From positions 62,001 to 126,000 of the forward strand of contig NZ_RFFG01000014.1 of assembly GCF_003696215.1 (NCBI RefSeq): 64,000 bases of DNA, in the 5' to 3' direction. The stretch comes from Actinomadura harenae (GTDB taxonomy: Bacteria > Actinomycetota > Actinomycetes > Streptosporangiales > Streptosporangiaceae). The notes below the pieces were generated by a model that did no database searches, was not told the origin of the DNA, and saw only the letters and a list, made by a program, of their open reading frames with translations. Positions 52,148 to 61,163 of the stretch are shown in pieces; the first letter of the stretch is position 1, and each line of letters begins with the position of its first letter. Made by a program: the position numbers and the translations under genes.

Positions 52148-52939
52148 ATGCTGCTCACCATCGACGTCGGTAACACCCAGACCGTCCTCGGCCTGTTCGA
52201 GGGCGAGGAGGTCATCGAGCACTGGCGGATCAACACCGACCCGCGCCGTACCGCGGACGAGATCGCCGTGGTGCTCCAGGGGCTCGTCCAGCAGAGCCCG
52301 CTGCTCGCCGACAGCGACATCAGCGGCATCGCGCTGTGCTCCACGGTGCCGTCGGTCCTGCACGAGATGCGCGAGATGTGCCGCCGGTACTACGGCGACG
52401 TGCCCGCGGTGATCGTGGAGCCCGGGGTGAAGACCGGCGTCCCGGTCCGGATGGACAACCCCAAGGAGGTCGGGGCCGACCGCATCGTGAACTCGCTGGC
52501 CGCCGTGCACCTGCACGGCGGCCCGGCGGTCGTCGTCGACTTCGGGACGGCCACGACCTTCGACGCGGTGTCCTCCAAGGGCGAGTACGTCGGCGGCGCG
52601 ATCGCCCCGGGCATCGAGATCTCCATCGACGCGCTGTCGGTGCGCGGCGCGCAGCTGCACAAGATCGAGCTGCAGCGTCCGCGCAACGTGATCGCCAAGA
52701 ACACCGTCGAGGCGCTCCAGTCCGGCCTGATCTACGGCTTCGCGGGCCAGGTGGACGGCATCGTCGACCGGATGTCGGCAGAGCTCGCCGACGACCCGGA
52801 CGCGGTGACCGTGATCGCCACCGGCGGGCTCGCCCCGCTCGTCCTGGACGAGGCCCGCACGATCGACCACTACGAGCCCTGGCTGACCCTGGTCGGCCTC
52901 CGGCTCATCTACGAACGCAACATCGGCACCACGAGCTAG
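52148..52939 (+). CDS. coaX: Type III pantothenate kinase (263 aa)
   Basis: First step of CoA synthesis, phosphorylating pantothenate, without feedback control by CoA. N-terminal phosphate loop LLTIDVGNTQTVLGLFEG, then NPKEVGADRIVNSLAAVHLHGGPAVVVDFGTATTFDAV and GGAIAPGIEISIDALSVRGAQLHKIE are typical. The gene begins 14 bases after nadC, so NAD and CoA cofactor genes share an operon; panC-panD are 3 kb upstream on the same strand. Confidence 0.97.
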   Translation: MLLTIDVGNTQTVLGLFEGEEVIEHWRINTDPRRTADEIAVVLQGLVQQSPLLADSDISGIALCSTVPSVLHEMREMCRRYYGDVPAVIVEPGVKTGVPVRMDNPKEVGADRIVNSLAAVHLHGGPAVVVDFGTATTFDAVSSKGEYVGGAIAPGIEISIDALSVRGAQLHKIELQRPRNVIAKNTVEALQSGLIYGFAGQVDGIVDRMSAELADDPDAVTVIATGGLAPLVLDEARTIDHYEPWLTLVGLRLIYERNIGTTS

Positions 52940-52975
52940 ACCGGATCCGGCGGCGCCGCCCCCGACCAGACCCGG

Positions 52976-54148
52976 CTAGACCCGGATCCAGATCCAGGTC
53001 AGGGACAGCGCCGCGAGCGCCGCGCCCGTCCCGAGCAGGGCCGTCAGCGGCGCCAGGGCGGTCAGCGCGGTGACGAGCAGCGGCGTGAACATGCCGGCGT
53101 AGACGAGCGCGTACACGATCGCGGACAGCCGGGCGAGCTCGCCCGGCGCCGCGATCCGCGCCGCCTCGCCGAGGCTGTAGGTCAGGACGAACCCGTACGC
53201 CGCCCCGAGCAGGACGGCCGCGGCGACGTTCAGCGCCGGCATCCCGGACGCGGCGGTCAGCGCGGCCATCACCAGCCCCGCCGTCGTCAGCCCGAGCCCG
53301 GTCCGCGCGACCAGCCGCGGATGCCGCGCCTCCAGCCGGCGCGCGAACGGCTGCGCCGCCATGCCCGACCCGAGCGTGACCGCCGTGACCAGCCCCGCGT
53401 ACGCGATCCGCAGGTGATGGACGGGAACCTCGGCCGGAAGCACCGTGAACGCGTTCACCGGCGCGGTGAAGGACCAGATCGCCACCGGCGCCACCGCCGC
53501 CCAGAACTCGCCCCGCCCGTCCGGCGCCTCCGCCTCCGTCCGCGCCGCCTGGGGTGACGTCGCAGGACGATCCGGTTCGGGCGCCCGGACGAGCAGCGGC
53601 ACCGCGACCCCCATGATCAGCAGGTGCGGCACGTACGCGGTCAGCAGCGGATGCGGCAGCCACTGCGCGACCAGCGCGGACGCGAGGGGCCCCGCCCCGA
53701 AGCCCGCCGAGACCGCCAGCGCCGTGATGCGGGTCCCCGAGCGCGGCGCCAGCTCCTTGACCCAGGCCGTCCCGGCGGCGAGGACCGCGCCGGTGACGAC
53801 GCCCGCGGCGAGCCGTCCGGCGTACAGCAGGGACGGGACGGCCGCGCCCGCCATCAGGACGGCCGTGACCAGCGCGGACAGCGAGGCGAACGGCACCACC
53901 AGCCGCCGTCGCCCCAGCCGGTCGGACGCCGGTCCGCCCAGGGCGAGGCCGGGGACGAGCCCGAGCGCGTAGATCCCGAACATCGCGCGCGTCTCGCCGC
54001 CGCCCAGATGCAGCCGGTCGGCGTACAGGCCGAGCAGGGACGCGAACTGGTTGGCGCCCCAGCCGACCCCGAACATCGCCAGCGCCACCGGCCCCCAGGC
54101 GGAGAGGCGTTCGGGGGAGGGGGAGCGGGGCAAGGTGACTGTGGCCAT
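52976..54148 (-). CDS. MFS transporter, 12 transmembrane helices (390 aa)
   Basis: Major facilitator with helices such as LSAWGPVALAMFGVGWGANQFASLLGLYADRL, motif A GLALGGPASDRLGRRRLVVPF, and a matching C-terminal half. The ATG at 54146-54148 (MATVTLPRSPSPERL) is used; longer leftward frames are shadows of lysS. It is divergent from a LysR gene with a palindrome between them, so it is probably regulated by that protein. The substrate is unknown. Confidence 0.9.
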   Translation of the reverse strand: MATVTLPRSPSPERLSAWGPVALAMFGVGWGANQFASLLGLYADRLHLGGGETRAMFGIYALGLVPGLALGGPASDRLGRRRLVVPFASLSALVTAVLMAGAAVPSLLYAGRLAAGVVTGAVLAAGTAWVKELAPRSGTRITALAVSAGFGAGPLASALVAQWLPHPLLTAYVPHLLIMGVAVPLLVRAPEPDRPATSPQAARTEAEAPDGRGEFWAAVAPVAIWSFTAPVNAFTVLPAEVPVHHLRIAYAGLVTAVTLGSGMAAQPFARRLEARHPRLVARTGLGLTTAGLVMAALTAASGMPALNVAAAVLLGAAYGFVLTYSLGEAARIAAPGELARLSAIVYALVYAGMFTPLLVTALTALAPLTALLGTGAALAALSLTWIWIRV

Positions 54149-54187
54149 GAGGTCCGGTCTACGCATCCCGGCCCGGGATCGGGAAAG

Positions 54188-54208
54188 CGGTTCACGAATC
54201 GTGAACCG
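54188..54208. promoter_or_regulatory. LysR operator between the MFS and LysR genes
   Basis: Perfect 10-base arms CGGTTCACGA / TCGTGAACCG around a single A. TTCAC-N5-GTGAA fits the T-N11-A pattern of LysR boxes. Confidence 0.75.
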
Positions 54209-54247
54209 GACGAAAGGCGTCCGGTCCGTCCCGATAGCGTGGGGTCT

Positions 54248-55174
54248 GTGGAGCTCCGTCACCTCGCCTCGTTCCTCGCGGTGGTCGAGGAGGGGCAGTT
54301 CGCCCGCGCGGCGGCACGGCTGTTCCTGTCGCCTCCCGCCGTCACGGGACACGTCCGGCAGCTCGAACGGGAGCTCGGCGTCCCGCTCCTGGAACGCTCC
54401 CCGCTGCGGCTGACCGAGGCGGGCGAGCGGCTCGTCCCGCACGCGCGCGCCGCGCTCGCGGCCGCCAACGCCGCCGCCGACGCGGTCGCCGACCTCCGCG
54501 ACGACGCCCCGCCCACCGGCCTCCGCGTCGGGATCATGGTCCACGGCTCGGCCGAGCTGACCCCGGCGATCCTGCGCGCGTTCCGCCGCGCCCGTCCCGA
54601 GACGCCCGTCACCGTGGTCAGCCTCGACTTCACCGAGCACGCCACGGCCCTCGTCGAACGCCGCGTGGACGTGGCGTTCCTGCGTCCCGCCCCGGACGAC
54701 GAGCGCCTCGTGTCCGACCCGATGACCACCGAGCCGCGGATCATCACCGTCCCGGACCGCGGCCCGTTCGCCGACGCCGGGGCGCTGCGCATGGCCGACG
54801 TCGTCGACGAGCCCTTCCTCGGCCTCCCGGACGGCGTGTCCCGCGCGTTCGCCGACTACCTCTACTTCTCCGCCGGACGCAACGGGGAGGCCCCGCGGCT
54901 CAACCCGGAGGGCGTCCGCACCCCACAGGACGTCCTGACCGGCACCGCCGCCGGACGCGGCCTCAGCTCCGGCCTCTACTCGTTCGTCCGGTTCTACAGC
55001 TGGCCCGGCGTCCGCTTCGTCCCGCTCCTGGACGCGCCGTGGGAGCAGAGCGTCCTCGCCGCCCGCCGGGACGACACGCGCCTGGAGGTCCGGGCGTTCC
55101 GCTCGCTCGCCGTGGCCCTGGCCCGCGACCTCGGTCCCGTTCTCGTCCCACCGCCGCCCCTGCCGAGGCCCTGA
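54248..55174 (+). CDS. LysR-family regulator (308 aa)
   Basis: HTH domain MELRHLASFLAVVEEGQFARAAARLFLSPPAVTGHVRQLERELGVPLLER is classical LysR, followed by an effector-binding domain of two Rossmann-like halves. The start is the GTG at 54248. It is divergent from the MFS exporter, whose gene it most likely controls in response to a small ligand. The Pro-rich C-terminus (VPPPPLPRP) is unusual but harmless. Confidence 0.92.
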   Translation: MELRHLASFLAVVEEGQFARAAARLFLSPPAVTGHVRQLERELGVPLLERSPLRLTEAGERLVPHARAALAAANAAADAVADLRDDAPPTGLRVGIMVHGSAELTPAILRAFRRARPETPVTVVSLDFTEHATALVERRVDVAFLRPAPDDERLVSDPMTTEPRIITVPDRGPFADAGALRMADVVDEPFLGLPDGVSRAFADYLYFSAGRNGEAPRLNPEGVRTPQDVLTGTAAGRGLSSGLYSFVRFYSWPGVRFVPLLDAPWEQSVLAARRDDTRLEVRAFRSLAVALARDLGPVLVPPPPLPRP

Positions 55175-55264
55175 GAGGGGCCAGGAGGGCCCTGAGACGG
55201 CCTGAGAGGGCCTCGGGCGGGTAACGATTCCCGCCCAGAGGCGACGGGTCGGTAACCTTGGGCC

Positions 55265-56755
55265 GTGAGTGACGAGACCTACGACGACCTGCCCGAGCAG
55301 ATGCGGGTGCGCCGGGAGAAGCTCGACCGGCTCCGCGAGTCCGGCGTCGACCCGTACCCGGTGACCTACCCCCGCACGGCGACCATCGCCGAGGTCCGCG
55401 CGAAACACCCCGACCTGGAACCCGGCACCGAGACCGGCGAGACGGTGGGCGTCGCCGGGCGCGTCATGCTCGTCCGCAACACCGGCAAGCTGTGCTTCGC
55501 CACCATCCGGGACGGCTCCGGCGACCTCCAGGTGATGCTGTCGCTCGCCAACGTCGGCGAGGAGCGCCTGGAGTTCTGGAAGCGCGAGGTCGACCTCGGC
55601 GACCACGTCGGGGTGACCGGCGAGGTCATCACGTCCCGCCGCGGCGAGCTGTCGATCATGGCGGAGTCGTTCGAGATCACCGCCAAGTGCCTGCGCCCGC
55701 TGCCGGAGAAGCACGCCGGGCTCACCGACCCCGAGGCGCGGGTCCGGATGCGGTACGTCGACCTGATCGTCAACGACGAGGCCCGCGAGATGGCCCGGTT
55801 GCGCAGCCGCACCGTGCGCGCCGTCCGGGACTTCTGGCACGACGAGGGTTACCTCGAGGTCGAGACGCCGATGCTCCAGCCGATCCACGGCGGGGCGGCG
55901 GCGCGGCCGTTCAAGACCCACATCAACGCCTACGACATGGACCTGTACCTCCGGATCGCGATCGAGCTGTACCTCAAGCGGCTCGTCGTCGGGGGCATCG
56001 AGAAGGTCTTCGAGATCAACCGGAACTTCCGGAACGAGGGCGCCGACTCCACGCACAACCCCGAGTTCACGATGCTCGAGGCGTACGGCACCTACCTCGA
56101 CTACAACGGCATGGCCGACCTCACCCAGCGGATGTACCAGAAGGCCGTCGTCGCGGCCCTCGGCACGAGCGTGGTGCGGCACGGCGACGTCGAGATCGAC
56201 CTCGGACTGCCGCAGTGGCCGCGGATCACCCTGTTCGGCTCGGTCTCGGAGCGGGTCGGCGAGGAGATCACCCCGCACACCCCGATCGAGGCCGTCCGGA
56301 AGATCGCCGAGGCGCACGGCATCGAGCCGGACGCCCGGTGGGGCCAGGGCAGGCTCGTCCAGGAGATCTTCGAGGAGCTCATCGAGCACACGCTGATCCA
56401 GCCGACGTTCGTCATGGACTACCCGGTGGAGACCTCGCCGCTCACCCGGCAGCACCGGGACGAGCCGCTGCTCACCGAGAAGTGGGACCTCATCGGCTTC
56501 GGCACCGAGCTCGGCACCGCCTACTCCGAGCTGGTCGACCCGGTCGAGCAGCGCCGCCGCCTCACCGAGCAGTCCCTGCTGGCCGCCGGGGGCGACCCCG
56601 AGGCCATGCAGCTCGACGAGGACTTCCTGCGCGCGCTGGAGTACGCGATGCCGCCGACCGGCGGCATGGGCGCCGGCATCGACCGGATGATCATGGCCTT
56701 CACCGGCAAGGGGATCCGCGACACCATCCTGTTCCCCCTGGTCAAGCCGGAATAG
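55265..56755 (+). CDS. lysS: Lysyl-tRNA synthetase, class II (496 aa)
   Basis: Charges tRNA-Lys. N-terminal OB fold (VGVAGRVMLVRNTGKLCFATIRDGSGDLQVML) and the three class II motifs are present: motif 1 near FWHDEGYLEVETPML, motif 2 FRNEGADSTHNPEFTMLEAY, and motif 3 GGMGAGIDRMIMAFTG. The GTG at 55265 starts MSDETYDDLPEQMRVRREKL. The stop is one base from the convergent P450 stop, with a 12-base tandem duplication at the junction. Confidence 0.96.
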   Translation: MSDETYDDLPEQMRVRREKLDRLRESGVDPYPVTYPRTATIAEVRAKHPDLEPGTETGETVGVAGRVMLVRNTGKLCFATIRDGSGDLQVMLSLANVGEERLEFWKREVDLGDHVGVTGEVITSRRGELSIMAESFEITAKCLRPLPEKHAGLTDPEARVRMRYVDLIVNDEAREMARLRSRTVRAVRDFWHDEGYLEVETPMLQPIHGGAAARPFKTHINAYDMDLYLRIAIELYLKRLVVGGIEKVFEINRNFRNEGADSTHNPEFTMLEAYGTYLDYNGMADLTQRMYQKAVVAALGTSVVRHGDVEIDLGLPQWPRITLFGSVSERVGEEITPHTPIEAVRKIAEAHGIEPDARWGQGRLVQEIFEELIEHTLIQPTFVMDYPVETSPLTRQHRDEPLLTEKWDLIGFGTELGTAYSELVDPVEQRRRLTEQSLLAAGGDPEAMQLDEDFLRALEYAMPPTGGMGAGIDRMIMAFTGKGIRDTILFPLVKPE

Positions 56756-56766
56756 GTCAAGCCGGA
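56740..56766. repeat. Tandem duplication at the lysS/P450 3' junction
   Basis: GGTCAAGCCGGA occurs at 56740-56751 and again at 56755-56766, a 15-base period. The first copy encodes the last LysS residues (VKPE) and the second contains the stop codon of the convergent P450 gene, leaving only one base between the two reading frames. Confidence 0.75.
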
Positions 56767-57977
56767 GCGACAAGGAGCGGCAGCCCGGCGAGCCCGCGCA
56801 GCACGATGTTGTCCCGGTAGGACGGCTCGTCGAGGCCGCCGGGCCCCTCCGCCGGGACGACGTCCCGCGCGAAGAGCTCGCGCAGTGCCACCCCGCCCTC
56901 CAGCCGGGCCAGGGGAGCGCCGAGGCAGTAGTGGATGCCGAGGCCGAACGCCAGATGGCGGGCGGTCTCGGCATTCGCGTACCGGGTGACGTCCAGGTCG
57001 TCCGGACGGTCCGGGAACGCCGCCGGGTCCCGGTTCGCCGCGCCGGTCAGCAGCAGGACGATCTCACCGGTGCGGATCGGCGTCCCGGCCAGCTCGACGT
57101 CCTCCAGCGCCGCCCGGACGGTGAACTGGACGGGCGGGTCGTACCGCAGCAGCTCCTCGACCGCGACGGACGCCGCGTCCGGATGGGCGCGGAACCAGGC
57201 GAGCTGGTCCGGGTTCCGCAGCAGGGCGAGCGCGCCGTTCCCGATCAGGTTCACGGTCGTCTCGTGGCCCGCGACCAGCAGCAGGACGCACGTGGCCAGC
57301 AGCTCGGCCTCGGTCAGCGCGTCCCCGTCGTAGGACGCCGTCAGCGCGGTGAGCAGGTCGTCGCGCGGGTCGTCCCGGCGGAGCGCCGCCAGCTCGCGGA
57401 AGTACGCGCCGAACTCCGCGCGCGCCTCGTCCCGCCGGGCCAGATCGTCCGGCGGGAGCAGGAAGTCGGGGTCGAGGCCGCGGGCCAGGGCGTCCGACCA
57501 GCCGCGGAACCGGTCCCGGTCCCGCGCCGGGACGCCGAGCAGCTCGCTGATGATGATCACCGGGAGTGGGTGGGCGAGGCCGGTGACCAGGTCGAAGGGA
57601 CCTCCGGCGGCGTCCGCGAGCAGGCCGTCCACGACCTCCTCGACGCGCGGGCGCAGCCGCTCGACCAGCCGCGGCGTGAACGCGCGCCCGACCAGCCGCC
57701 GCAGCCGCGTGTGGTCGGGCGGGTCCATGGTCAGGAACGAGGGGCGGGACGCCCGGCGCCATCCGCCGCCCTCCGGCCGGTGCCCGAAGCGGTGGTCCCG
57801 CAGGACGCTCTCGCACAATCCGTAGGACGCCGTGACCCACAGCCCGGCCTCCGTGCGCGTCAGCGTCCCCGCCTCCGCGATCCGCCGGTACGCGGCGTAC
57901 GGGTCGGCGCGGAACGCCGGATCGGACGGATCGAACCCCAGGATCGCCCGCGCCCCGGGCACACCGGTCGTCGCCAT
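56757..57977 (-). CDS. Cytochrome P450 (406 aa)
   Basis: Soluble actinomycete P450 with canonical I-helix LLLVAGHETTVN (T240 conserved), DPPDHTRLRRLVGRAFT, ExxR-type VEELLRYDPPVQ and heme loop FGLGIHYCLGAPLARLEG. The ATG at 57975-57977 is used; longer frames upstream are LacI shadows. It is convergent with lysS by one base. No ferredoxin gene is adjacent. The substrate is unknown. Confidence 0.94.
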   Translation of the reverse strand: MATTGVPGARAILGFDPSDPAFRADPYAAYRRIAEAGTLTRTEAGLWVTASYGLCESVLRDHRFGHRPEGGGWRRASRPSFLTMDPPDHTRLRRLVGRAFTPRLVERLRPRVEEVVDGLLADAAGGPFDLVTGLAHPLPVIIISELLGVPARDRDRFRGWSDALARGLDPDFLLPPDDLARRDEARAEFGAYFRELAALRRDDPRDDLLTALTASYDGDALTEAELLATCVLLLVAGHETTVNLIGNGALALLRNPDQLAWFRAHPDAASVAVEELLRYDPPVQFTVRAALEDVELAGTPIRTGEIVLLLTGAANRDPAAFPDRPDDLDVTRYANAETARHLAFGLGIHYCLGAPLARLEGGVALRELFARDVVPAEGPGGLDEPSYRDNIVLRGLAGLPLLVAPA

Positions 57978-58072
57978 GTGTCCAGGGACGCAGACCGAAC
58001 AACATTCTGTCAATGGGCGGAGGGGGCGGGCTGCGGAGACGGCGACGGCGACGGCGGGATCAGGTGGAGGGA

Positions 58073-59104
58073 TCAGGCGGAGTCGCGGAGGATGAGCTCG
58101 GGGGTCAGGACCAGCTCGCGGTGGGCGTGGGAGGCGCCCTCGGCGGTCTCGGCGAGGGCCAGCTCGGCGGCGGCGCGCCCCAGCTCGCGGCGCGGCTGCC
58201 GGACGGTCGTCAGCGGCACCGCCGCGGACGCGGCGAGCTCGATGTCGTCGTAGCCGATCACGGCGATGTCGTCCGGGATCCGGACGCCGAGCCGCACCAG
58301 CTCGTTGGTCAGGCCGATCGCGAGCAGGTCGTTGGCGCAGAACACGCCGTCCGGCACCTCGGGCAGCGCGAGCAGCCGCCGCGCGGCGGCCTGGCCCTCG
58401 GTCGGCGTCAGCGCGTCCATCGTGAACACCGGGGGCGTGCCGGTCCCCGCGCTCAGGAGCGTGCGCGCGGCGCCCTCGCGGCGGGAGACCACGGGACGGG
58501 GCTCCGGGCGCCCGCTGACGAACGCGATCCTGCGGCGGCCGAGCGCGAGCAGCCGGTCGGCGGCGACGGCGCCGCCCGCGACATGGTCGACGCGCGCCGA
58601 GCAGACGCCGGGACGGGCGTGGTCGAGCAGCACCACCGCCATCCCGGCGGCGCGCAGCCGCGCGACGTCGGTGTCGTCCATCCCGACCGGGATCACCAGC
58701 ACGCCCTCGGCGCGCTGCGCGGCGAGCAGGTCGAGACCGCGCCGCTCCTTGGCGGGGTCGTGGTCGCTGGACAGCCACAGCACGTCGCGGCCGGCCTTGT
58801 ACAGCGCGCGCTCGGCGCCGCGCGCGACATCGGAGGCGTAGGGGTTGGCGAGATCCTCGACGAGGACCCCGTAGGCGGGAGCACGGGAGGGCGGGGTGAC
58901 GGCGGGGGGCTCCGGATGCGCCGCGGGCCCCTGACGGAGCCGCCGCGCGGACTCGTTGCGGACGAAGCCGAGCTCCTTGATCGCCGCGCGCACGCGGTCA
59001 CGGGTAGCTTCGGCCACCAGGTCTGGCCGGTTTAGGACATTCGAAACGGTCCCAACTGAGACCCCGGCACGCCTCGCAACCTCCCGGATACTGGTCTGTG
59101 ACAA
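58073..59104 (-). CDS. LacI-family regulator (343 aa)
   Basis: HTH SIREVARRAGVSVGTVSNVLNRPDLV and the hinge LGFVRNESARRLRQG are canonical. The C-terminal periplasmic-binding-protein fold contains GVLVEDLANPYASDVARGAERAL and VFCANDLLAIGLTNELVRLGVRIPDDIAVIGYDDIELA. The TTG at 59102-59104 (MSQTSIREV) is chosen because GAGGAG lies six bases upstream; the longer frame starts without a signal. The sugar ligand is unknown. Confidence 0.9.
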   Translation of the reverse strand: MSQTSIREVARRAGVSVGTVSNVLNRPDLVAEATRDRVRAAIKELGFVRNESARRLRQGPAAHPEPPAVTPPSRAPAYGVLVEDLANPYASDVARGAERALYKAGRDVLWLSSDHDPAKERRGLDLLAAQRAEGVLVIPVGMDDTDVARLRAAGMAVVLLDHARPGVCSARVDHVAGGAVAADRLLALGRRRIAFVSGRPEPRPVVSRREGAARTLLSAGTGTPPVFTMDALTPTEGQAAARRLLALPEVPDGVFCANDLLAIGLTNELVRLGVRIPDDIAVIGYDDIELAASAAVPLTTVRQPRRELGRAAAELALAETAEGASHAHRELVLTPELILRDSA

Positions 59105-59658
59105 CTCACTCCTCGTCCGCCCCGGAACTGTTTCCGCAGGTCGCGCAGTATGTCGCGGATCACTTCCGAACGGGCAGTCACTCGCAGAGTCCATACAAGC
59201 ACACAGCGTGCGCAATCGGCGCTTGACGGGCCGGATCCGGCCGCCTAGCGTTCCGAGCCGAAGCGTAGCTTGAAACGATTCACGATCTTCACCCTAACGG
59301 GGGTCGTCGGATCGGGCGAGAAAGGGTGGGTGGGATGGCTGGCGATCATGACCCGTCCCGGACGTGGCGGGCCCCGCCGCGTCGGCTCCGTCCGCGGCCG
59401 TGCGGTCGGACCCTCCGCGCCGGACGGCGCGCCGGTGTTCGGACGCTCAACGACTGAATCGTGACCCGGAGTTCCCCCGTCCCGCGACCCGTTCACGCAG
59501 GCGGCCACCTCCGGCCAAGCACGCCGACCCAGGAATCGATGATCTGGTCCGGAGCGATCCGGACCCCGGCAACCCGACGCGTAGACCTCGGCCTACCCGT
59601 GCCTGTGCAGCAGGCGGCTGCATCCCCGCGGTCATCACCACGGACGAGGGAGGACGGA
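59105..59658. other. Intergenic region with LacI-type operator
   Basis: The 554 bases contain a LacI-type box TGAAACGATTCA at 59271-59282 (central CpG, one mismatch to perfect symmetry), plausible for autoregulation of the LacI gene. No gene is supported; frames here are of poor composition. Confidence 0.45.
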
Positions 59659-59889
59659 GTGGAACAGGCCACACTCGCACGTCGTGGCACCGACGAACTG
59701 CGGCTGAACGAGGAGGAGATCAAGCTTCTCGCCCAGATCGCCAGTGGTGTCACCGCTGATGTGGCGGCACGCAAACTGGAGCTGAGCGCCCGGACCCTGC
59801 GCCGCCGGCTGCGGACCATCTGCGACCGGCTGGAGGTCAACACCCCTATCGAGGCCGTGGTGTGGGCGGCCCGAAGGCAGCTGATCTGA
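59659..59889 (+). CDS. Small LuxR-type HTH protein (76 aa)
   Basis: The residues ELRLNEEEIKLLAQIASGVTADVAARKLELSARTLRRRLRTICDRLEVNTPIEAVVWAARR form a complete LuxR/NarL DNA-binding domain without a receiver or sensor part. The GTG at 59659 follows GAGGGAGGA. As a stand-alone GerE-type domain it is probably a DNA-binding regulator. An upstream in-frame extension looks non-coding. Confidence 0.8.
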   Translation: MEQATLARRGTDELRLNEEEIKLLAQIASGVTADVAARKLELSARTLRRRLRTICDRLEVNTPIEAVVWAARRQLI

Positions 59890-60164
59890 CCACTACCGAC
59901 CCGGCCGGGAGGCACGGCCCGCCCCGTGAACGAGGGGCGACGCCGCGCCGATGGCGTCCCGGCCGATCCGACGAGCGTCTCGTCCGACCCCGTGGCGGCG
60001 ACGTCCCGCCGGGGCAGTGAAGCTCCCCCTGCCCCGGGCGTCGCCGCAGGACGCGGCTCGCCGGGACGACCCGTGCCCGCGAACGGCGACGGCACGCGGC
60101 GCCCCCGGCCGAGCGCACCTGGAACCCCCGCCGACGGCGCGGATGTCAGCGGGCCGCGCGGATG
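59890..60164. other. Intergenic region between two convergent genes
   Basis: No gene is supported. The sequence includes GC-rich stretches with some near-palindromes (GGGCCGCGCGGATGTCAGTGGGC type, at about 60140-60175) that may terminate the leftward NlpC/P60 transcript. Confidence 0.3.
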
Positions 60165-61163
60165 TCAGTGGGCGATGCGGACGGCTCCGGCGAAGGGGCG
60201 TCCCGCGAGGTTGTCGATCCTGACGACGTCGCCGGTGTGCGGCGCGTGCAGGATCTTCCCCGCGCCGACGTACAGGCCCATGTGGTGCAGGTCGGGATAG
60301 AAGAAGACCAGGTCTCCGGGACGGAGCCGGTCGCGGGTGACGTGCGTGCCCGCGTTCCACTGGTCGCCGGTGTAGTGCGGCAGGTTGACGCCGAGCTGCT
60401 CGTAGGCCCACATGACCAGGCCGGAGCAGTCGAAGCTGGACGGTCCCGACGCGCCCCACACGTACGGGTCGCCGAGCTTGGTCATCGCGGCCCGGAGCGC
60501 CCGGGCGCCGACGTTGTCGCCGACGACCGGCAGCTTCGCGACCGATTCCGGGTGGCGCTTCACGAGCTGCCCGCGGATCTGCTCGTAGGCGTCGGAGACC
60601 TTCGTCCGCTGCGCGTCCACCTGCCCGCGCAGGGAGCCCACCTCCTGCGCGCGCTGCTGCGCGGCCTTGAACGCGCGGTCGGCCGCCTGCATCGTCTGGA
60701 GGAGGTTCACGAACTGCGTGCTGTTCTGGGTGGCGAAGTACCGGAGTGTGGCGGCCCGGTCCAGGACCTGCTGCGGGTTCGCCGAGGCGACGAACGACAC
60801 GGCCGGGTCGTTCCCGCCCGCCTGCATGTAGGTGGTCGCCGCCAGGCGGCTGAGCCGGGCGCGGAGGCCCTCGAGGGCGGCGTTCTGCTGCCGCGAGGTC
60901 GCGGTCGCGGCCTTCGCGGCCGCCTGGGCCTCGCGCAGCTTCACCCTGAGCCCGTTGTACTGCTCGGTGAGCTGCTCTAACTGGTCGGCGAGATGGAGCG
61001 CCCGTGAGGTGAGTTCCTTGTCGCCGGACGGCTTGGGCTCGGCGTGCGCGGCGAGGCCCGGTGGCGCGGCCGTCAACGCGACGGCCAGTCCGGCCACCAC
61101 GGCGGCGCGCCGGGACGTGGCCCGGCGGGCGCGGGGAACTGAAGCAGGGCGCGATGGCTCCAC
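60165..61163 (-). CDS. Secreted NlpC/P60 endopeptidase with riboswitch leader (332 aa)
   Basis: Signal region residues 1-42 (RAAVVAGLAVALTAAPPGLAAHA), a coiled coil at about 50-210, and a C-terminal NlpC/P60 domain with catalytic Cys in SFDCSGLVMWAYEQLG, LRPGDLVFF and His in HHMGLYVGAGKILHAPH. It hydrolyses peptidoglycan stem peptides. The GTG at 61161-61163 follows GAGGAGAGGAG. The 5' leader (61183-61384) resembles the ydaO c-di-AMP riboswitch, which controls such hydrolases and resuscitation factors in actinobacteria. Confidence 0.92.
   Translation of the reverse strand: MEPSRPASVPRARRATSRRAAVVAGLAVALTAAPPGLAAHAEPKPSGDKELTSRALHLADQLEQLTEQYNGLRVKLREAQAAAKAATATSRQQNAALEGLRARLSRLAATTYMQAGGNDPAVSFVASANPQQVLDRAATLRYFATQNSTQFVNLLQTMQAADRAFKAAQQRAQEVGSLRGQVDAQRTKVSDAYEQIRGQLVKRHPESVAKLPVVGDNVGARALRAAMTKLGDPYVWGASGPSSFDCSGLVMWAYEQLGVNLPHYTGDQWNAGTHVTRDRLRPGDLVFFYPDLHHMGLYVGAGKILHAPHTGDVVRIDNLAGRPFAGAVRIAH

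Noticed and set aside
52976..56974. Very long minus-strand open frame of 1332 codons
   Set aside because: Only its C-terminal 390 residues are a real MFS protein; the rest is antisense to lysS and the LysR gene.
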